From the NCBI GenBank assembly GCA_035610365.1, contig CM069432.1, positions 15,562,001 to 15,626,000 on the forward strand: a DNA stretch of 64,000 bases. The letters run 5' to 3'. A program made the translations under genes and the position numbers. Positions 11,955 to 20,813 of this stretch are shown here, one piece after another (position 1 is the stretch's first letter; every line of letters begins with the position of its first letter). The DNA is from Aquatica leii. Lineage: Eukaryota > Arthropoda > Insecta > Coleoptera > Lampyridae. The notes under the pieces were generated by a model, which made no database searches, was not told the DNA's origin, and saw only the letters and a list, made by a program, of their open reading frames with translations.

Positions 11955-12792
11955 ATACAGGGTGTCCCACGAGGTACTGTACATACTGAAATGGTATGTT
12001 CCTTAGGTCAATTTGAGTAGAAAACGTCCTATAAACATAGGTTCAATTCGCCATAGTTACACAGATACAAGCGTTCAAAGTTTATAACTGATCACACATT
12101 TTTTGAAAATTAATTATTCTTAGTCAACTGGGAAACAAAAGCCGAACAATATGTCATTTATTGCTTTCTTTTCTACTAATGTCACGGTCGATTTTATTAA
12201 ATGAAGTGTAATTTAAATGCAAAATGCCTTCTCATTTTTCTAAAGAAGAGTATGCTGATATCATTTACATTTATGGATTCTCTGATGGAAATGCGAGATC
12301 TGCCGTTAGGGAATATGAACGAAGATTTCCCAACAGGAGGGTGCCAAATCACCAAACCTTTTCTTCTGTGTTTTAACATGTACGGACTCATGGTTCATTT
12401 CCATCAGTTTCAACAAGATCTGACCGTCCTGTGCAGTTAAATGTGAATGAGGAGGAAAACATTCTACAGATGGTTGATCGGAGTCCAGGGTTGAGTACTA
12501 GAAGAATTTTTTCTCAAACGGGACTCCCCCGTATGTCAGTATGGCGAACATTACATGATGGGCTTTTGTATCCCTATCACATACAACAGGTTCAGCATCT
12601 GGAACCTGGAGATTTTGCTGCCCGGTTGAATTTGTGCCACTGGTTACAGGTAAATCCACAATTAGTTCCATTCATTTTATTTGAACGAATTGAACGAATT
12701 GAACCTATGTTTATAGGACGTTTTCTACTTAAATTGACCTAAGGAACATACCATTTCAGTACGTACAGTACCTCGTGGGACACCTTGTATAT
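11955..12792 (+). mobile_element. Deleted DUF4817-type DNA transposon with ~90-bp TIRs
   Basis: The left end (from ACAGGGTGTCCCACGAGG at 11957) and the right end (reverse complement ACAAGGTGTCCCACGAGG, ending near 12788) are inverted copies of about 90 bp. They share GGTACTGTAC, CTGAAATGGTATG and AAACGTCCTATAAACATAGG. TA lies at both borders. Only the N-terminal part of a transposase lies between, and the coding sequence runs straight into the right TIR, so the catalytic part was lost by internal deletion. Insect DUF4817 proteins are associated with Tc1/IS630-like transposons. Confidence 0.85.
12224..12680 (+). pseudogene. DUF4817 transposase N-terminus (truncated)
   Basis: From ATG 12224 the frame reads a helix-turn-helix protein of the DUF4817 type: [39 protein letters not shown], then LNVNEEENILQMVDRSPGLS, TRRIF..TGLPRMSVWRTLH, YPYHIQQVQHLEPGDFAARL and CHWLQVNPQL. 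A TAA at 12374-12376 interrupts it. The DDE domain is missing. It encodes the DNA-binding half only. Confidence 0.82.
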
Positions 12793-12959
12793 TATTGTAA
12801 TTGTCATTTACAAATAGCGTTGTTGAAATATTAATTGTTTAATATTGCCACCAAGTTAATTTCACCATAACCTATGTCGAAATGCAATTTCCGATTCATC
12901 CTTTGCCTGATTGCATTGTAACACAAGTATCTGTTTATTAACGTCATCAATTAGTTATT

Positions 12960-13735
12960 TATAAATTTTTAATAAAAGCTGTTAAAAACGTATACACTTT
13001 GTAATTAATGAAAATTTTAAGAACAGCAAATTTTTTCTTTAGTAATTCCGTTTATTAAGTATTGGTCATATAAATTATTAAAATTGAAACTTACGTTTTA
13101 CTGGATAAAACGATGTAGAATTAATTTCCATGATAATTTTTTACTGTATTAATTAACCAATAGAAAAATTTTATTTTATTGCATTTTTTAAAATTCAACC
13201 AATCATCAACGGATTACAGCGATAACACCACGGGCGTGGTGTTATCAGGCAAAGCAGACATGATATATTAAAATGTCAAATTAAATGTCAGATAGTAAAT
13301 CAATTCATAATGATGATACACGGATTTGATGATATTTGTAACTACAAAATTAACTAAATTCCTTTAGAAAATACACCATAAAACACAATTAATTGGTATT
13401 AATTGATTAAAAAACTTGGAAAGTAGTAAAAAATTATCTCACCAAATACCCCTCGAGCATTGATAAATACTCAAAATTTTGTCGTAGAGAATGTTTCAAG
13501 CGTGTTTCTTTAAGGTAATAGCACTCGGCCTTCGGCCTCGTGCTATTACTAAGAAACACGCTTTCAACAATCTCTATGACAAAATTATCTCGTTATTATC
13601 AATGCTCTAGGGGTATTATAGCTGATAATTTTTAACTGTATCAATTAACCAATAGAAAAATTTGATTTTATTGCATTTTTTAAAATTCAACCAATCATCA
13701 ACGGATTACAGCGATAATCGGGCAAAGCAGACATG
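12960..13735. repeat. Tandem ~500-bp repeat units with long hairpin
   Basis: The segment 13148-13262 (AATTAACCAATAGAAAAATT ... ATTACAGCGATAA ... GCAAAGCAGACATG) recurs at about 13648-13735, giving a direct period near 500 bp. The second unit is split by the gypsy at 13740 and resumes at 20387-20700. The unit holds a hairpin with arms of about 40 bp (GTTTCAAGCGTGTTTCTT and its complement, 13470-13605) around a palindromic loop (GGCCTTCGGCC). A leading block at 12979-13058 (AAAACGTATACACTTTGTAA) recurs at 20730-20816. Confidence 0.75.
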
Positions 13736-13739
13736 GTAT
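13736..13739. repeat. Target site duplication GTAT (left)
   Basis: GTAT immediately before the 5' LTR is repeated at 20383-20386 after the 3' LTR. The flanking repeat unit reads continuously across the insertion, which confirms the borders. Confidence 0.85.
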
Positions 13740-14187
13740 TGAAACGTTCGAGAAATTACTTGCATATGCAAGAGCCTTCTAGAAACTGTTATCTATTTTT
13801 CTAGAAGTTATAGCGAAAAGTAGGGAACGCTCGAGAAGGATTTCCGTATGTCTTTATATAGCGACGAGACAGATCGTAGGTCAGTTATTGCTGGAATGCG
13901 AATGTGTTACGAAGATTATCAAGTGGAAATAAATAAGAATCGTTAGCACGCGTGTGTCTACATAAATAAATCGAGAATAATCGTGAACGTGATAATTAAT
14001 GTAAGCAAGTGTGATATCCGAGGACGTTATCTTATCTTCTTATAAGTGATATAAATTATAGTGTAAGTGTTTTTATTATTAGATTTTATTAGCTCGGTTA
14101 ATTTAAAAGTGTACATATTTCTAGAATAAGTAAACGTAGTTTTAGTCGTTTTAAATAAATTAGTTTTTAATAAATAAATACGTAACA
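13740..14187 (+). repeat. 5' LTR of macro-domain gypsy, copy 1 (448 bp)
   Basis: It begins TGAAACGTTC and ends ACGTAACA. The partner at 19935-20382 has the same length, and I count about eight substitutions between them. The upstream part (U3) holds several TTCnnGAA modules (13747, 13777, 13799) and a TATATA at about 13855. Homologous LTRs lie at 37552-37980, 45964-46640 and, inverted, at 47395-47802. Confidence 0.93.
13747..13860 (+). promoter_or_regulatory. LTR promoter region with heat-shock-element-like modules
   Basis: TTCGAGAA (13747), TTCTAGAA (13777) and TTCTAGAA (13799) are paired inverted heat-shock factor modules (TTCnnGAA). A degenerate one lies near 13824-13838. A TATA-like TTTATATAG follows at 13853-13861. 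Older LTRs of the family have perfect three-module versions in the same place, so this is probably an HSF-responsive core promoter that has lost some modules here. Confidence 0.55.
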
Positions 14188-14188
14188 G

Positions 14189-14200
14189 TGGCGTCAGGTG
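14189..14200 (+). promoter_or_regulatory. Primer binding site, macro-domain gypsy copy 1
   Basis: TGGCGTCAGGTG begins one base after the LTR. Copy 2 has TGGTACACAGGTG at the same spacing. A leucine-type tRNA primer is possible but not established. Confidence 0.5.
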
Positions 14201-14524
14201 TTGAGGTATCGAATAGAACAAACCGTTCGCGATTTTTAGTGTGAATACTATTAAGTTATTTGATATCGCTCCCGTAATAAAAACATTGATTACGTAAATA
14301 ACTTTTAAGTTTGCGATACGCGTGTTTATTTATACAGTATAAAATAGTGTTTATTAAACTTTTTTCTTTTAACAAGTGCGTGATCGCGATATTAATTGAA
14401 TTCGTTTCCGTACACTAGTGGTTTAATATTAATAAGTGGATAGTTATTAAATTTTGTGTTATACAAAAACTGCATTTTAAAAAGTAGTGTATTTAAACTT
14501 TATATTCGTGTTATATTTAAATTT

Positions 14525-15740
14525 ATGCCGGTAACGCGTTCGCAAGCAGTTAAAATGGATGCAAAACTATTTGAATTTCTTGAATCAATAAAAAACGGCC
14601 AAGAATCGATGAATAGAAAAATGGAAAAAACTTCCCAGAAAATGGAAGAAAAGTTTTACGAAAATTCTCAGAAAATTGAAGAAAAATTATTTGAAAATAC
14701 CCAGAAGATAGAAGAAAAATTTATGCAAAATTCTAGACGTTTAAAAGAAGAAATACAAACGAGCATAGAAAATCAAATAAAAATTGTTCAAGAGGAAACC
14801 CAAACAGATATGTTAAATTTAAAAGAAGAAATTTGCGAATCTATGAATGACAAAATAGAAGCAGTAGATGATAGAATGAAACTGCTTGAAGAAAGAATCA
14901 ACCAAATAAATTGTCACGGGGAAGGAAGCGTCACGAGTGAAGATTTAATAATGGACCATCGAGAAGAAAACACTCATAAATTCAAAGTTGTACCTCCGAA
15001 TTTTGATGGTAAAGTTCCATGGTCAACCTACTACAAGCAGTTTGAAGCCGCAGCTACTGCTAATGGTTGGAGCAACAAGCAGAAAGCGACGTCTTTAATA
15101 GTGTCCTTACGTGGAGAAGCGCTGGGAATTTTACAAACTGTTCCGGACCATCTGCAAGAAAATTACGAACTCTTAATATCACGATTAGAAATGAGATATG
15201 GAGATGCCCATCTTCAACAAGTCTATCAAGCTCAAATTAAAAGTCGGGTTCAGAAAGCTGCCGAAAGTCTTCAAGAGTTTGAGGCTGACATCGCCAGACT
15301 AACACGGCTTGCGTATCCTACAGCGCCAGATACCTTCTTGGAGCAATTGGCTATTCAAACCTTTGTAGACGGCCTCCGAGACAACGAAACGCAGCAGACT
15401 CTGCGGTTAGCTCGACCGAAGACATTGGATGACGCTTTGGTGCATGCTTTGGAGTTTGAAGCAGCAAAACAAGCATCGCAACGAGATGGTCATAGACTCT
15501 GCTGTGCTGCAGAAGTACCCGCGCAGACACTGGAAAGCATCGAGGAGATAGCGCGACGAATACTTCGGGAAAGAGGAGTGACAGCTTTGAACTGCGACGA
15601 AATAAGCCATGTACGACGGCATCGTACCAAACCTAAGAAGAGGACTAGAAGAGCGCTCGAAAATTTGGAACGAGGCGAGCGAAAGAAACAAAAAGTAATC
15701 TCATCTAGTCAAACCCCGGAGATTACCATTCAAATGGCGT
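14525..15740 (+). pseudogene. Gag region of macro-domain gypsy, copy 1
   Basis: The start chosen is ATG 14525 ([20 protein letters not shown]). Upstream codons lie in the leader, and copy 2 preserves [10 protein letters not shown]. Residues about 30-145 are a long charged coiled coil with repeats of the form [24 protein letters not shown]. The retrotransposon Gag fold follows ([20 protein letters not shown] ... [19 protein letters not shown]). A basic segment ([20 protein letters not shown]) comes before the protease. No intact CCHC knuckle is present. At its expected site only [13 protein letters not shown] remains, which looks like a shortened knuckle. Gag is in frame with everything downstream and has no stop of its own. 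Confidence 0.88.
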
Positions 15741-17860
15741 CGCCAAGGGAGCAGTTGCATAGCATTTATCTCGATGGCAAGATCAATGGAAGAAGCGTTC
15801 AGTTACTGGTTGACACGGGAGCGACGAAGACCATCATTCGTCCTGACATCTTATTGAAAAACGAGAAGACATCACCAGTAACAGTACGACTTCGAACGGC
15901 GACGGGCAAAGAAATACCTACTCACGGACATGTCAAAGTAACCATTGGTTTGGGAAATGGAGTACTCGACAATCAAGTACTGGTAGCCGAAATCACGGAA
16001 GAAGTTATCCTGGGAATGGACGTGATAAAGAAGTATGGGTTCCATTTGGATATGAAGAACGATGTCCTGAAGATCGACAATGAAGAAATTCCTTTTCATT
16101 CGTCAGAGAAGGCAGCCGTGCGAGTCTTATTGAGTGAAGACGTGACTCTGCCTGCAAGGACTGAAAGTGTGGTGATGGCACGCCTGGATGGAAGTCTCCG
16201 GGAAGGCTATATACGTGCGATTGAACCAATGGAGGGCGGTTTAGTTGAAAAGGGACTACTCGTTGGCAGAACTTTAGTACGAGTAAAGAACACGATGCCA
16301 GTAAGGATCTTAAACATTAACTCAGATCCTGTAACGTTGAAAAAGAAGACCGTGGTAGGCCAATGCACGCCAGTATCACAAATTGTGAGATGCGTGAAGT
16401 CGAACGAAGATACGTCGCCGAAGAAGTGTCCACAACATCTATTGGACATTCTTACCACCAAATGCGAAAACCTCAGCCAAGACCAGCTGGCTAAAGTTAA
16501 AGTGTTGATCCAAGAGTACCAAGATGTGTTCGCGCTGGAGAGTGGCTCTAAAGGAAGAACTAATGTGGTAAAACATAAAATTAATACCGGAGACGCTCGG
16601 CCAATACGACAACATCCACGCAGACTTCCTTTGGCGAAAAGAGAAGAAGCCGAACACATAATTATGGATATGGAGAGAGAAGGCGTGATTGAACCTTTAA
16701 GTAGTCCATGGGCATCCCCAGTGGTACTCGTAAAGAAGAAGGATGGATCAACGAGATTTTGCGTAGACTACAGGCAGCTAAACGACGTGACCAAAAAGGA
16801 CAGCTACCCTTTACCCAGAATTAACGATACGCTAGACACCCTGTCAGGATCCCAGTAGTTTTCTACGTTAGATTTAAAGAGTGGATACTGGCAGGTAGAA
16901 TTAGAACCCAAGGATCGTGAAAAAACAGCTTTTACGATCGGAACTGGTTTGTGGCAGTTCACTGTAATGCCCTTCGGCCTGTGTAACGCTCCTGCAACGT
17001 TCGAGCGTTTGATGGAGACCATCTTGCGCGGATTGTCTTGGAAGACGTGCTTGGTTTACCTGGACGACGTGATCGTGGTTGGAAGGTCGTTTGAAGAACA
17101 CCTGAACAACTTGAAGGAAGTGTTCCAGCGGTTACGTGGGGCTAACCTTAAACTGAGCCCAAAGAAGTGCCACGTATTTAAGAAGGAAGTGCAATACCTT
17201 GGCCACGTCGTATCGAGAGATGGAGTAAGGGCTGACCCAGACAAAATCCAAGCAGTGCAAGCATGGCCAAGATCAATCGACAAACATCAGGTCCGAAGTT
17301 TCCTTGGGTTGTGCACGTATTATAGAAGATTTGTACCCGGATTTGCCAATATTGCCAAACCATTGACAAAATTAACCGAAGAAAAAGCAGAATTTAGATG
17401 GAATGAAGACTGCGAAAATTCTTTTAATCAACTAAAACAGGCCCTAGTCACTTCGCCGATTTTGAGTTATCCACGAGAAGATGGAAAGTTTGTTTTGGAT
17501 ACCGACGCAAGCAATATGGCCATAGGCGCGGGCCTTTCGCAGGTTCAAGATGGACAAGAAAAGGTTATCGCGTACTTTAGCAAGGTTTTGTCTAGGCCAG
17601 AAAGGAATTATTGCGTGACTAGGAGGGAGCTGTTAGCAGTCGTTAAGTCCATCGAACATTTCTACAAGTATTTGTATGGACGAAAATTCTTACTGAGAAC
17701 AGACCACGCCGCTTTAAAATGGCTACTGCAGTTCCGTAACCCAGAAGGACAAGTAACAAGATGGATCGAGAGACTGCAAGAGTATGACTACGACACAGAA
17801 CACCGTGCCGGAAGCAGTCATCGGAACGCTGATGCCTTGTCCAGAAGACCATGTCTGGCG
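15741..17860 (+). pseudogene. Protease, RT and RNase H of macro-domain gypsy, copy 1
   Basis: The aspartic protease has [16 protein letters not shown] (about 15805) and [14 protein letters not shown] linker leads to [39 protein letters not shown], then a TAG at 16856-16858 in place of an expected Trp codon in the SQWF block, then TVMPFGLCNAPATFERLM and the catalytic LVYLDDVIVVG (about 17055). RNase H follows with LDTDASNMAIGAGLSQ, RELLAVVKSIEHF and LLRTDHAALKWLLQF. Apart from the TAG the frame is open, and catalytic residues are retained, so the lesion is a single base. Confidence 0.92.
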
Positions 17861-19345
17861 GACTGCAGTCATTGTTCGCGACTGGAAGAAAAAGTCGAAT
17901 GCCTCCGGAGAACTGCTATGGTTGATAATGAGTGGGAACCTGAGCAGTTACGTCGCGAACAAGATGACGATCCTGAAATAAGACTACTCCTGGACTGGAA
18001 AGAAAGCGGCCGACGACCAACCTGGGAAGAAGTGAGTGCTTTGGGCAAAAACATCAAAGCGTACTGGGCGCAGTGGGACTCCTTGATAGTAGAAGACGGT
18101 CTTCTTAAGCGATCCCTTGAAAGTGCCGAGGGCACGGGAAACAGACTACAGCTGGTAGTGCCGAAGAGCAGGGTGACCGAAGTGTTGAAGCATCTCCACG
18201 ATGGGACATCGGGAGGACACTTTAACATTAAGAAGACGTTGGGTAAAGTGCGAGAACGATTCTACTGGATGAACTGCAAAAAGGACGTCATGAAATGGTG
18301 CCGTAAATGCACAGTCTGCGCATCAGGAAATGGTCCAGCGAAAAAGCGCAAAGCACCCATGCAACAATACAACGTAGGAAGCCCTTTGGAAAGAGTAGCG
18401 ATTGACATCGCAGGGCCGTTCCCAGAATCCGATTCGGGAAATAAATACATCCTGGTGGCGATGGATTATTTCACGAAATGGACGGAGGCTTACGCCATAC
18501 CCAATCAGGAAGCAGCTACAGTCGCAGACGTATTAGTAAAGGAGTTTTTCTGCCGTTTTGGAGTTTCGTTGGAATTACACTCCGATCAAGGCCGCAATTT
18601 TGAGTCTGGGCTGTTTCAAGAAGTTTGCCGACTGTAAGAAATTAAAAAGACTAGGACAACGCCTCTCCATCCTCAGTCTGATGGCATGGTTGAACGGATG
18701 AATCGAACAATGGGCAAGTACTTAGCCAAGGTAGTGTCCGAACACCAAAGGGACTGGGATCAGTACTTGCACCTTCTCCTAATGGCATACCGATCATCCG
18801 TTCACGGAAGCACAGGCCAAACACCATCCTGTGTAATGCTCGGTTGTGAAATACGATTACCATGCGACCTTCAATTTGGCCGAAGACCAGAAGAGGAAGT
18901 CGCTGGAGAAGATTACGTCAGCAAGCTGGCAAAGAGGCTAGACGAAGTACATGAAGAGGTTCAAAAAAACACACAAATTGCCAGCGACAGGATGAAAACA
19001 AGATATGACGTCAAGGCGCAAAATGGTGGGTTTCAACCTGGCGATATGGTCTGGTTGTATAACCCTCAAAGGAGACGTGGTTTGTCGCCGAAGCTGCAAA
19101 GGCAATGGGAGGGCCCCTATGAAGTCGTGCAGCGTATTAACGACGTTATATACCGCATCTGAAAACCGCCCAGAGGCAAGCCAAAAGTGGTCCACGTCGA
19201 TCGTCTAGCCCCGTTTGCTGGCGATAACCACAATGCGCAAGTTCAGGTCCGAACCAGAGTAATAAGTAGCAGAACCAGGAATCCAATCGAAGAAATGGAG
19301 TTCGAGAAGTTTATAAACTTATACGGAGGTTCTGGAAAAGCTAGG
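17861..19345 (+). pseudogene. Integrase of macro-domain gypsy, copy 1
   Basis: The HHCC zinc domain is visible (HLHDGTSGGHFNIKK ... WCRKCTVCASG). The catalytic core has the first Asp in RVAIDIAGPFPES, the second in HSDQGRNFES and the Glu in DGMVERMNRTMGKYL. TAA at 18635-18637 (CTG TAA GAA ATT; copy 2 reads CTG TTG GGA ATT) and TGA at 19160-19162 interrupt it. The C-terminus after the TGA keeps the usual KPKVVHVDRLAPF. The region stays in the Gag-Pol frame throughout, and the polyprotein then continues into the macro domain with no gap. Confidence 0.9.
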
Positions 19346-19999
19346 TTCGGAGCTACCACCGAGGAACAACAAGACCTGTTCTAGACACAAAAAGATTACG
19401 CCATCGCACATTGCGTGAGCGAGGACCTTGACATGTCCAAAGGGGTTGCAGTCGTGTTTAAAAAGAAGTTTGGACAGCTAGATGAATTACGAAGACAGCA
19501 ACCGGCAGTCGGAAAAGTTTTAGGACTACGTGATGACGGACGCTTTGTTTTCTATCTGGTCACCAAGAAATACTCACGGGACAAGCCGTTATACAAAGAT
19601 CTGTGGCGAACATTATGGAGTCTCAAAAGAGAAATAGAGTTCCATCATGTTAAGAAATTGGCAGTACCCAAGCTTGGTTGTGGCTTAGATCAACTGAATT
19701 GGAGGACAGTTCAAAACATGTTGGAGGTCGTCTTCCGAGGAACAGGCATTCAAGTGTTGGTCTGTAGTTACCAACCAAGGAGGGTATTGGGTCAGGAAAA
19801 GTCCATTGACTGTTACTTTTATGGTCAAGGAAGTTGCCGAAATGGAGGAAGCTGCCGCTACCGCCACGATCCCTTTTACCGGTGTCGCATCCAGTCTCCT
19901 GTTCTGGGACAGAACAGTCCTAAGAAGGGGGCAGTGAAACGTTCGAGAAATTACTTGCATATGCAAGAGCCTTCTGGAAACTGTTATCTATTTTTCTAG
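19346..19999 (+). pseudogene. Macro domain (TARG1/OARD1-like) plus CCCH zinc finger appended to Pol
   Basis: In the same frame as integrase, and after one TAG (19382), the sequence matches the TARG1/OARD1 class of macro domains, which hydrolyse ADP-ribose from proteins. It reads QQDLF then AHCVSEDLDMSKGVAVVFKK, GKVLGLRDDGRFVFYLVTKK, KPLYKDLWRTL and KLAVPKLGCGLDQLNW. The Lys in VTKK and the Asp in GCGLD, which correspond to the catalytic pair described for TARG1, are both present. About 15 residues later a CCCH finger follows, CYFYGQGSCRNGGSCRYRHD (C-x7-C-x5-C-x3-H, near 19811-19870). The frame ends at 19999, 65 bases inside the 3' LTR, so the polypurine tract is translated. Copy 2 keeps the first ~20 residues of the macro domain, in frame after integrase. 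The function in the element is unknown. Confidence 0.88.
19921..19934 (+). promoter_or_regulatory. Polypurine tract, macro-domain gypsy copy 1
   Basis: TAAGAAGGGGGCAG lies directly upstream of the TG of the 3' LTR and would prime plus-strand synthesis. It lies within the open frame of the macro/CCCH segment. Confidence 0.75.
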
Positions 20000-20382
20000 A
20001 AGTTATAGCGAATAGTAGGGAACGCTCGAGAAGGATTTCCGTATGTCTTTATATAGCGACGAGACAGATCGTAGGTCAGTTATTGCTGGAATACGAATGT
20101 GTTAAGAAGATTATCAAGTGGAAATAAATAAGAATCGTTAGCACGCGTGTGTCTACATAAATAAATCGAGAATAATCGTGAACGTGATAATTAATGTAAA
20201 CAAGTGTGGTATCCGAGGACGTTATCTTATCTTCTTGTAAGTGATATAAATTATAGTGCAAGTGTTTTTATTATTAGATTTTATTAGCTCGGTTAATTTA
20301 AAAGTGTACATATTTCTAGAATAAGTAAACGTAGTTTTAGTCGTTTTAAATAAATTAGTTTTTAATAAATAAATACGTAACA
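19935..20382 (+). repeat. 3' LTR of macro-domain gypsy, copy 1
   Basis: A 448-bp TG...CA partner of 13740-14187, differing at about eight positions. GTAT follows at 20383-20386, then the interrupted tandem repeat resumes. The first 65 bases are the end of the polyprotein frame. Confidence 0.93.
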
Positions 20383-20386
20383 GTAT

Positions 20387-20813
20387 ATTCAAATGTCAAA
20401 TTAAATGTCAGATAGTAAATCAATTCATAATAATGATAGAAAGATTTGTTAATATTTGTAACAACCAAATTAACTAAATCCTTTTAGAAAATACATCAGA
20501 AAATACAACTCATTTCTATTAATTGATTAAAAATCATGGAAAGTAGTAAAAAATTATCTTACCGAATACACCTCGAGCACTTTTAAATACTCAAAATTTT
20601 GTCGTAGAGAATGTTTCAAGCGTGTTTCTTTAAGGTACTAGCCTAAGAAACACGTTTTCAACAGTCTCTATGACAAAATTATCTCTAGGGGTATTATAGC
20701 TGAAAATTCTTCGTTAAATAAATTTTTGATACAAGCTGTTAAAAACGTATACACTTTGTAATTAGTGGAAATTTTAAAAACAGCAAATTTTTTTTGGTAA
20801 TTCCGTTTATTAA
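20387..20813. repeat. Continuation of interrupted tandem repeat unit
   Basis: This matches 13265-13640 (AATGTCAAATTAAATGTCAG ... TCAAAATTTTGTCGTAGAG ... GGGGTATTATAGCTGA), then 12979-13058 (GCTGTTAAAAACGTATACAC ... TTCCGTTTATTAA). The hairpin loop is shorter than in the first unit (no GGCCTTCGGCC core). A piggyBac element is inserted at the TTAA at 20810-20813. Confidence 0.75.

Noticed and set aside
13470-13605. Hairpin as a structured RNA gene or tRNA
   Set aside because: No cloverleaf or known RNA motif; it recurs in the tandem repeat unit with a different loop.
16856-16858. TAG in RT as programmed read-through
   Set aside because: It replaces an expected Trp codon within a conserved RT block and is one base from TGG; other stops in the element look like ordinary decay.
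15407-19195. Minus-strand open frames across the gypsy element
   Set aside because: They overlap the well-supported plus-strand Pol domains and have no domain of their own.
19346-19999. Macro domain as a host gene lying next to the retrotransposon
   Set aside because: It is in the Pol frame with no gap, lies before the polypurine tract and 3' LTR, ends inside the LTR, and its start is present in copy 2.
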